Shown here one piece after another: positions 5,783 to 10,072 of a DNA stretch of 10,072 nt; the stretch's first letter is position 1, and each line of letters begins with the position of its first letter. The stretch is from an uncultured Eggerthellaceae bacterium (GTDB lineage: Bacteria > Actinomycetota > Coriobacteriia > Coriobacteriales > Eggerthellaceae). The DNA lies in contig CAKUDT010000031.1 of assembly GCA_934645125.1 (NCBI GenBank), forward strand, positions 1-10,072, read 5' to 3'. Made by a program: the position numbers and the translations under genes. The notes beneath the pieces are model-generated. The model saw only the letters and a program-made list of their open reading frames with translations. It was not told where the DNA came from and searched no databases.

Positions 5783-6757
5783 ATGCAGAGCCCTCGAATT
5801 TTTCTCTCTTCGCAAACTGCGTGCAAGTATTGGATTCATCACGATTTGCACCGAACAGTTAAAACAAGATGCGTTCCTACGGCTTTCGACAAGCAGAACT
5901 CGATTGCGTTGCTTGACGCTCGCCGTTTTGTAGCGGGCATTGGCGATGATGAGCCGTTGCATATAAGCGTGCGAGGGCAGAATAATAAACATCCCATTAA
6001 TTATGTTGCCATGCACCAGCGCGTTATGGATTATCCTGTTTGGTCGTTTAGAAAAATAAGTCGCGACGTGTTTGTTGCCTGTCCGGAGCTTTGCTTCCTG
6101 GAGGCATCGCGGCTGCTTTCTCGAAACGCCCTGGTTCTTTACGGCATGGAGCTTTGCGGGACGTATGCGCGAACGGGGATTACGGATAGCCCGCGCTATA
6201 AACGCCCGATCCTTACATCGGTGGGCAGAATTGCAGCGTATTTGGATAAATCAAAAGGTGTTCATGGCGTAAGGGAAGCACGTGCAGCGCTTAAATACGT
6301 CATGGACGAATCGGCGTCGCCGCGCGAGTCGGTGCTTGCTGTCATGATGTCTTTGCCTACAAAGTTTGGCGGTTTCGGGCTACCCAAGCCTGAGCTTAAT
6401 TACGGTATTGAAGTTGATTTGCCGAGCAAGGTCAACTTCGGAAAGCGTCTTACTCTGCATGGGGATATCGTATGGCGTGATGCGAATCTTGTTGTTGAAT
6501 ACGATGGCGCGCAGCACGGCATGGAGGACAATCATGTTGTTGACAAGCAGCGCGACCACTTATTGCTTGACGCCGGTTTTGAGGTCGTGCGGTTTACGGA
6601 TAAATCGCTGCGCAGCGGTATTGAGTTAACGCGATTGGCAAGAACCATCAACAGAAAAGCTCATTTGCGTAGAACAAGGGCATCTTTGGAATGGACGATG
6701 CGACGTGCTGAAACGCTTGATGACTTGTTGTTTCGTTCCGATCCGCCGTGGCTGTAA
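5783..6757 (+). CDS. DUF559/Vsr-like endonuclease-domain protein of unknown role
   Basis: This is a 324-aa protein. The C-terminal third carries HGDIVW with Asp228, then VVEYDGAQH with Glu239, Asp241 and His245. These are followed by KQRDHLLLDAGFEVVRFTD, the typical DUF559 pattern related to very-short-patch-repair and PD-(D/E)XK nucleases; such domains bind Mg2+ and cleave DNA. The N-terminal part (FLSSQTACKYW, LHISVRGQNN, a Cys/Leu-rich central region) resembles the N-terminal half of actinobacterial DUF559 proteins often annotated near AbiEi-type antitoxins. I do not see a clear AbiEi winged helix. ATG 5783 is preferred because AAGGA lies at 5771-5775; the frame extends upstream to TTG 5726 without similarity. 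The gene stands alone between two MITE-like elements, has no toxin-sized partner and has no visible terminator. A defence or DNA-repair role is possible but unproven. Confidence 0.8.
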   Translation: MQSPRIFLSSQTACKYWIHHDLHRTVKTRCVPTAFDKQNSIALLDARRFVAGIGDDEPLHISVRGQNNKHPINYVAMHQRVMDYPVWSFRKISRDVFVACPELCFLEASRLLSRNALVLYGMELCGTYARTGITDSPRYKRPILTSVGRIAAYLDKSKGVHGVREARAALKYVMDESASPRESVLAVMMSLPTKFGGFGLPKPELNYGIEVDLPSKVNFGKRLTLHGDIVWRDANLVVEYDGAQHGMEDNHVVDKQRDHLLLDAGFEVVRFTDKSLRSGIELTRLARTINRKAHLRRTRASLEWTMRRAETLDDLLFRSDPPWL

Positions 6758-6800
6758 CGGATTGCGGTTCGCTGGAGTGTCTGCCGCTCATCGTCCGGTT

Positions 6801-7048
6801 CATGTTGTTAGATTTCGTGCCTCAAACTCGAAGTTGTGGTAGGTAGAGGGTGGGTTGGCGGGCTGATGAATCACTGCGGTTCTGGTTGACGTTTTATGTA
6901 TATCTTATCGTGATCCTCTGACCTGGCGTTTTGATTTTGACTTACGGTTTCGAGGGTGCTGTAGAGAATGGACGGATTAATTTTCCCGACCCAACCAACC
7001 CTCTAATTGTATTAACTTCGAATTCAGGGGTGATTTTTCAACAACATG
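6801..7048. mobile_element. MITE-like element, copy 2 (248 bp)
   Basis: This copy runs from CATGTTGTTA (6801) to CAACAACATG (7039-7048), in the same orientation as the copy at 5111-5347. The 52-base arms share the AACTCGAAGTTGTGGT and TTAACTTCGAATT cores with copy 1. The middle shares the ATCCTCTGACCTGGCGTTTTG block (from 6913), which sits 11 bases further in, matching the 11-bp difference in total length. GTT flanks both ends directly (6798-6800 and 7049-7051), a possible 3-bp target duplication; copy 1 shows no equivalent. No coding capacity is apparent. It lies between the nuclease-like gene and the amtB promoter region. Confidence 0.7.
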
Positions 7049-7243
7049 GTTTGCGGATAGGGATAGGCGTTGGGGTGGTTGCCAAGAATCGATGCGGAAG
7101 AAAGTGAAGCAACGAATTACGGCACGGCGCGTAAGCGACAAGCGAGTGGCGAACCGCGTCGCAACGAGAATCGCTGTGCTGTAACGAATCGCATCGTGGC
7201 AACAACGCTATGCGGTGAGCCGCGCCGCACGCGCAACATGCCC

Positions 7244-7303
7244 GTCATCTGCGCGAAACAGAGTGTTTACGCGCGTAACAGAGACGAAACCACCAGCTAA
7301 TAA
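7244..7303 (+). promoter_or_regulatory. Tandem GlnR-like boxes and tentative promoter for amtB-glnK
   Basis: The actinomycete GlnR half-box is gTnAC-n6-GaAAC. GTAAC-n6-GAAAC at 7275-7290 matches it fully. GTCAT-n6-GAAAC at 7244-7259 matches at all but one base. The two start 31 bases apart, about three helical turns, where the classical double box uses 22. A 12-bp palindrome TTACGCGCGTAA (7267-7278) lies between and overlaps them. A weak promoter could use GTAACA (7275-7280) and TAATAA (7298-7303), 17 bp apart, placing the boxes over the -35 as expected for an activator. This suggests nitrogen-limitation control of ammonium uptake; the regulator gene is not in this window. The 195 bp before it (7049-7243) holds nothing else I recognise. 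Confidence 0.45.
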
Positions 7304-7372
7304 ATGCGACTCAAAGCGCTGCTTTAATGAAATGCGTAAAGCAAAACCTGAAACGAAAGGAAGGTGGTTTTG

Positions 7373-8656
7373 ATGGATGCAGCATTGACGGGCTTCATCC
7401 TTATATGCGCGTTTTTCGTGCTGTTCATGACGCCGGGCGTGTCGTTCTTCTACGGAGGCATGTCGCGCAAGAAGAATGTTGGCAACACTATTATCATGTG
7501 TTTTTTGGCGTTGGGCCTGGTAGGTGTTCTGTGGTGCGTTGAAGGATTCTCGGTTGCATTCGACGGCCAGTTCGCCGATACCGCCCTGGGTCAGTTTATC
7601 GGTGGCTTTGGTCAACTGTTCCTGAGCGGTACCGACATGGCGGCAGTGGATAGCACGGTAGACGGTCTGCCGGATATGGCGTTTGCGATCTTCCAAGGTG
7701 CGTTCTGCATGATCACGGTGGGCATTATCGTGGGTTCTGTTTCCGGGCGTATCAAGTTCGGTGCCATTGCGGCGTTCCTTACCGCGTGGGTTATTTTGGT
7801 CTACGGCCCGCTGGCGCACATGGTTTGGGGCGGCGGCCTGATTGGCGGCACCATCGGTGCGCTCGACTTTGCTGGTGGCGACGTTGTTCACATCTCTTCG
7901 GGCTTGACCGGCCTGGTGCTGTGCATCCTGTGCGGTTCGCGTCGCGGTTTCGGTCACACGAGCTATCGCGCTCACAACACCCCAATGGTTGCCCTGGGTG
8001 CAGCGCTTCTGTGGTTCGGTTGGTTCGGCTTCAACGCTGGTTCGGCGCTGGCAGACTCCTTCGGTAATGCCGATGGCGCAAGCGTTGCGGCTTTGGCTGG
8101 CATGAACACGCTGGTCGCAAGTGCAGCGGCATGCCTGAGCTGGATGGTTACCGATAAGCTTTCGACCGGTAAGTCCACATTGGTTGGCGCCTGCACCGGC
8201 TTGGTTGCTGGCTTGGTTGTGATCACCCCCGCCGCAGGCTTCGTTGAAACGTGGGCAGCCCTTATCATGGGCATTGTGGTCAGCCCCATCTGCTACTTCT
8301 GCGTGTCTCGCCTGAAGTACAAGCTGGGCTACGATGACGCGCTTGATGCGTTCGGCTGCCACTGCATCGGCGGTATTGTGGGCGGCATTCTGACAGGCGT
8401 CTTCTGCGTGCCTGAGCTTTCCTGGACCGACTTCGGCGGCCTGCTGTACACGGGCGATCCCTCGCTGCTGATCAGCCAGATTCTGGGCATTGTTGTTACC
8501 ATCGTGTTCGTGGGCCTCATGACGCTGATTCTGGGCTTTATCGTGAAGAAGTGCTTCGGCGGCTCGCTGGCTCTGACCGGCTACGACGAAGCGAAGGGCA
8601 TGGACGTTGCTCAGCACGGCGAATCTGCTTACCCGGCCTTTGACGGCCTTGATTAA
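7373..8656 (+). CDS. amtB: Ammonium transporter, Amt/Rh family
   Basis: This trimeric membrane channel conducts ammonium/ammonia into the cell when nitrogen is scarce. The 427 aa give the usual eleven membrane helices and no cleavable signal peptide. Family motifs appear in order: MTPGVSFFYGGMSRKKNVGNT in helix 1, AIFQGAFCMITVG, AHMVWGGGLIGG with the recruitment Trp, LDFAGGDVVHISSG with Asp165 and pore His173, WFGWFGFNAGSALA, and DAFGCHCIGGIVGGILTG with the second pore His330. The cytoplasmic tail ends in GMDVAQHGESAYP, which contacts PII proteins. ATG 7373 is preferred over the in-frame GTG at 7364, because AAGGAAGG (7357-7364) is then correctly spaced. glnK begins 12 bp after its stop, the classic amtB-glnK pair. 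The long antisense frame across this gene is a codon-bias shadow. Confidence 0.96.
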   Translation: MDAALTGFILICAFFVLFMTPGVSFFYGGMSRKKNVGNTIIMCFLALGLVGVLWCVEGFSVAFDGQFADTALGQFIGGFGQLFLSGTDMAAVDSTVDGLPDMAFAIFQGAFCMITVGIIVGSVSGRIKFGAIAAFLTAWVILVYGPLAHMVWGGGLIGGTIGALDFAGGDVVHISSGLTGLVLCILCGSRRGFGHTSYRAHNTPMVALGAALLWFGWFGFNAGSALADSFGNADGASVAALAGMNTLVASAAACLSWMVTDKLSTGKSTLVGACTGLVAGLVVITPAAGFVETWAALIMGIVVSPICYFCVSRLKYKLGYDDALDAFGCHCIGGIVGGILTGVFCVPELSWTDFGGLLYTGDPSLLISQILGIVVTIVFVGLMTLILGFIVKKCFGGSLALTGYDEAKGMDVAQHGESAYPAFDGLD

Positions 8657-8668
8657 AGGAGGCATTTC

Positions 8669-9007
8669 ATGAAGAAAGTTCAAGCAATTGTGCGTCCTGA
8701 AATGCTGGAGCCTTTGAAGGACGCCTCGAAGCAGGCAGGCTTTGGCGGCATGACAGTCGCGGCTGTTCATGGCTGCGGTACGCAGGGCGGTTGGAAGGAG
8801 TACTTCCGCGGAAGCGAGATTATGGTGAACATGCTTCCGAAGATGTCATGCGAGTTCGTGGTGGACGACGATCAGACGGAACGTTTGATTGACGTGATTG
8901 TCGAAACGTGCCGCACGGGCAATGTGGGCGATGGCAAGATTTTTGTTTCGCCTGTTGAGGAAGTTGTTCGTATCCGTACGGGCGAGCGCGGAGGCGCGGC
9001 GTTGTAG
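8669..9007 (+). CDS. glnK: PII nitrogen regulatory protein, GlnK type, lacking Tyr51
   Basis: PII trimers sense 2-oxoglutarate and ATP/ADP, and GlnK plugs AmtB when nitrogen is plentiful. The length of 112 aa equals E. coli GlnB/GlnK, and the alignment is gap-free. Conserved features are MKKVQAIVRP, GMTV, Gln39 of the Mg2+/2-oxoglutarate site, Arg47-Gly48 at the T-loop tip, LPK with Lys58, TGNVGDGKIFV, and RIRTGE with Arg101/Arg103. The oddity is the T-loop: RGAEY of canonical PII is RGSEI here, so position 51, the tyrosine uridylylated or adenylylated in many bacteria, is Ile. Residue 46 is Phe, and residues 38 and 40 are Thr and Gly where E. coli has Arg and Lys. AmtB inhibition remains plausible because Arg47 is kept. 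The ribosome binding site AAAGGAGG overlaps the amtB stop, pointing to translational coupling. Confidence 0.95.
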   Translation: MKKVQAIVRPEMLEPLKDASKQAGFGGMTVAAVHGCGTQGGWKEYFRGSEIMVNMLPKMSCEFVVDDDQTERLIDVIVETCRTGNVGDGKIFVSPVEEVVRIRTGERGGAAL

Positions 9008-9067
9008 GAACGCCGTAAGTTCGCGTGGTGACAATACGCGACGCGTGCGCGGCGTGGTAAGTAGGGG

Positions 9068-9148
9068 ATGAGGCGCCGCAGCAAAGCCGCAATGAAGCCG
9101 CAGCTTGCCGAAGAACTGCAGCGAGCAACGGGCGATAACTCGGAGTAA
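9068..9148 (+). CDS. Possible 26-aa basic/acidic small ORF after glnK
   Basis: ATG 9068 to TAA 9148 encodes MRRRSKAAMKPQLAEELQRA followed by TGDNSE, a basic N-terminus with a helix-prone middle. It lies between glnK and the terminator at 9151, so it would be the last open frame of the amtB-glnK transcript. Against it, the purine-rich AGGGG directly touches the ATG, which is poor ribosome binding spacing, and short frames like this arise by chance in GC-rich DNA. No similarity is recognised. Confidence 0.15.
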   Translation: MRRRSKAAMKPQLAEELQRATGDNSE

Positions 9149-9150
9149 GA

Positions 9151-9224
9151 AGCCGCTGGACGGAAGCTGTCTTGCCACTGACGAAGTGTCGGTGGCGGTC
9201 AGTGGAAGCTCGGCGGCTTTTTTT
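9151..9224 (+). terminator. Long bipartite terminator of the amtB-glnK transcript
   Basis: AGCCGC (9151-9156) pairs with GCGGCT (9213-9218), which runs into seven Ts (9218-9224). Inside, CCACTGAC (9175-9182) pairs with GTCAGTGG (9198-9205) around a 15-nt loop. The outer stem with its T-run has the rho-independent form, but the 74-nt length and the independent inner hairpin are unusual for a simple terminator. It cleanly separates the nitrogen operon from glmS. Confidence 0.75.
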
Positions 9225-9250
9225 GTAACTTTTAACCTTGTTGTTATATT
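9223..9250 (+). promoter_or_regulatory. Tentative glmS promoter
   Basis: TATATT (9245-9250) is a good -10-like hexamer. TTGTAA (9223-9228) lies 16 bp upstream as a 4-of-6 match to TTGACA. The -35 would overlap the T-run of the preceding terminator, an economical arrangement often seen between adjacent operons. If correct, the glmS leader is about 235 nt. Confidence 0.4.
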
Positions 9251-9493
9251 ACGAAAAATGAGCGTGGTAGCATAAAAAGTCTTGTTTCGGACTGGTGGTT
9301 TTGCGAGGGTCTTGACTGGTGCGCCTGAGTTGGCGCCTGGACTGGCATCCATTGCCTGCCGCCGTTGGTTGGGTTCTTCGCCTTAAGCCTTTGAGCTGGC
9401 TCTTTGAGTCCTCCTTCGCGGTTTTGAACCGTCGGTCGCGAACTGAAAAACATATGAACGCGTTGCAAATTATGCAAAGGCAAGGGGTTGTCT
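9251..9493 (+). other. Long glmS leader with short repeats and a hairpin
   Basis: No gene is seen here. GACTGG occurs three times (9290, 9314, 9340). GCGCC/GGCGC (9321-9325, 9332-9336) can form a small stem. TTCGCG (9415-9420) pairs with CGCGAA (9437-9442), an alternative to the inner CGGTT/AACCG stem (9419-9431). The conserved core of the Firmicute glmS ribozyme is not recognisable. Confidence 0.4.
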
Positions 9494-10072
9494 ATGTGCG
9501 GAATTGTGGGTTACACGGGAACGCAGGCTGCGGCTCCCTTTCTGATCGAGGGCTTGAAAAAGCTGGAGTATCGTGGATACGACTCCGCCGGCGTGGCCAT
9601 TATGGAGCCCGACGGGCTGCATGTGGTGCGTCGCAAAGGAAAGGTTGCGGCGCTTGAGCAATCGGTGGAAAGCATTCGCCTGACGGGCACATGCGGCATT
9701 GGTCATACACGTTGGGCAACGCACGGCAAGCCGAGCGAGGCAAACGCGCATCCCCAGACATCGTGCGACGGCTCCATTGCGGTAGTGCATAACGGCATCA
9801 TCGAAAACTTCACCGAACTACGTGAAAAACTGGAAAGCGAAGGGCACCACTTTGCCAGCGCAACCGACACCGAAGTAGTGGCTCACCTGGTGGAACGCGC
9901 GTACGACGGCGATCTTCTTGCGGCTGTTCGTGCCGCAACGGAATGCATCAACGGCGCGTATGGCCTGGCGGTAACGTGCGCGGCTCAGCCCGGCGTTATT
10001 GTGGTTACGCGCAAGGATAGCCCGCTGGTGGTAGGACGCGGCGCAACCGGCTCTTATGTGGCAAGCGATATG
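9494..10072 (+). CDS. glmS: Glutamine-fructose-6-phosphate aminotransferase (isomerizing), N-terminal part; 3' end outside window
   Basis: GlmS converts fructose-6-phosphate and glutamine into glucosamine-6-phosphate, the first step toward UDP-GlcNAc for peptidoglycan. The frame is open to the window edge, giving 193 of about 600 residues. It starts MCGIVGYTG, where Cys2 becomes the N-terminal nucleophile of the class II glutamine amidotransferase domain after Met removal. LEYRGYDSAGVA, GHTRWATHGKPSEANAHPQ, VVHNGIIENF and TDTEVVAHL follow, all standard for this domain and including the glutamine-binding Arg/Trp and Asn-Gly oxyanion residues. The sugar-binding SIS domains are off the window. 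ATG 9494 is chosen because the Cys must follow Met directly, and AAGGGG (9482-9487) is well placed. It is separately transcribed from amtB-glnK, with a terminator between. Confidence 0.96.
   Translation, partial: MCGIVGYTGTQAAAPFLIEGLKKLEYRGYDSAGVAIMEPDGLHVVRRKGKVAALEQSVESIRLTGTCGIGHTRWATHGKPSEANAHPQTSCDGSIAVVHNGIIENFTELREKLESEGHHFASATDTEVVAHLVERAYDGDLLAAVRAATECINGAYGLAVTCAAQPGVIVVTRKDSPLVVGRGATGSYVASDM

Noticed and set aside
5111..7048. CRISPR-like or composite IS transposon explanation of the repeats
   Set aside because: There are only two long copies with terminal inverted arms and no spacer series. No transposase is encoded in or between them.
7208..8770. 520-codon open frame on the - strand opposite amtB and the start of glnK
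   Set aside because: It is antisense to two certain genes. It is rich in Arg/His/Gln/Ala from GC codon bias, has no recognisable domain, and has no ribosome binding site that stands out.
9251..9493. glmS self-cleaving ribozyme
   Set aside because: I could not find the conserved catalytic core and pseudoknot pattern, and this regulation is characteristic of Firmicutes. A covariance search would decide.

Overview
The window is about 10 kb of moderate-GC bacterial DNA, roughly 50-58 % G+C by eye. It is densely coded, with clear AGGAG-type ribosome binding sites. A lipoprotein with a Cys lipobox, a zinc-ribbon/single-membrane-segment surface protein, an AmtB without a signal peptide and a DUF559-type protein together suggest a Gram-positive, probably actinobacterial, host. 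Coriobacteriia is my best guess. This is an inference from gene style, not a proven assignment.

Layout. (1) Positions 1-2470, + strand, form a sulfur and Fe-S cluster block: the 3' end of cysteine synthase (cysK), a 324-bp gap with several repeats and stem-loops, a group I cysteine desulfurase (NifS/IscS type) and an IscU/NifU-N scaffold with an extra C-terminal Cys cluster. The products form a chain: cysteine is made, its sulfur is extracted, and clusters are assembled. A strong hairpin at 2643-2674 can end transcription from both sides. (2) Positions 2760-4957, - strand, hold a zinc-ribbon membrane protein followed by a lipoprotein. Both appear to place domains outside the membrane. Two abutting palindromes lie just upstream (4978-5020). 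(3) Positions 5111-7048 hold two same-orientation copies of a roughly 240-bp element with long imperfect terminal inverted repeats (MITE-like). They flank a 324-aa protein with a DUF559/Vsr-like nuclease motif. (4) Positions 7244-9224, + strand, are a nitrogen block: tandem GlnR-like boxes, amtB, glnK and a long terminator. The GlnK lacks the Tyr51 modification site. (5) Positions 9225-10072 hold a promoter and leader, then the 5' part of glmS, which uses glutamine nitrogen for amino-sugar synthesis.

The most notable observations are the paired MITE-like elements around the nuclease-like gene, the PII protein with Ile at position 51, the GlnR-like operator, the stacked palindromes before the zinc-ribbon gene, and the structured region before the cysteine desulfurase. 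I saw no CRISPR array, tRNA, rRNA or recognisable transposase. All alignments and counts were made by eye.
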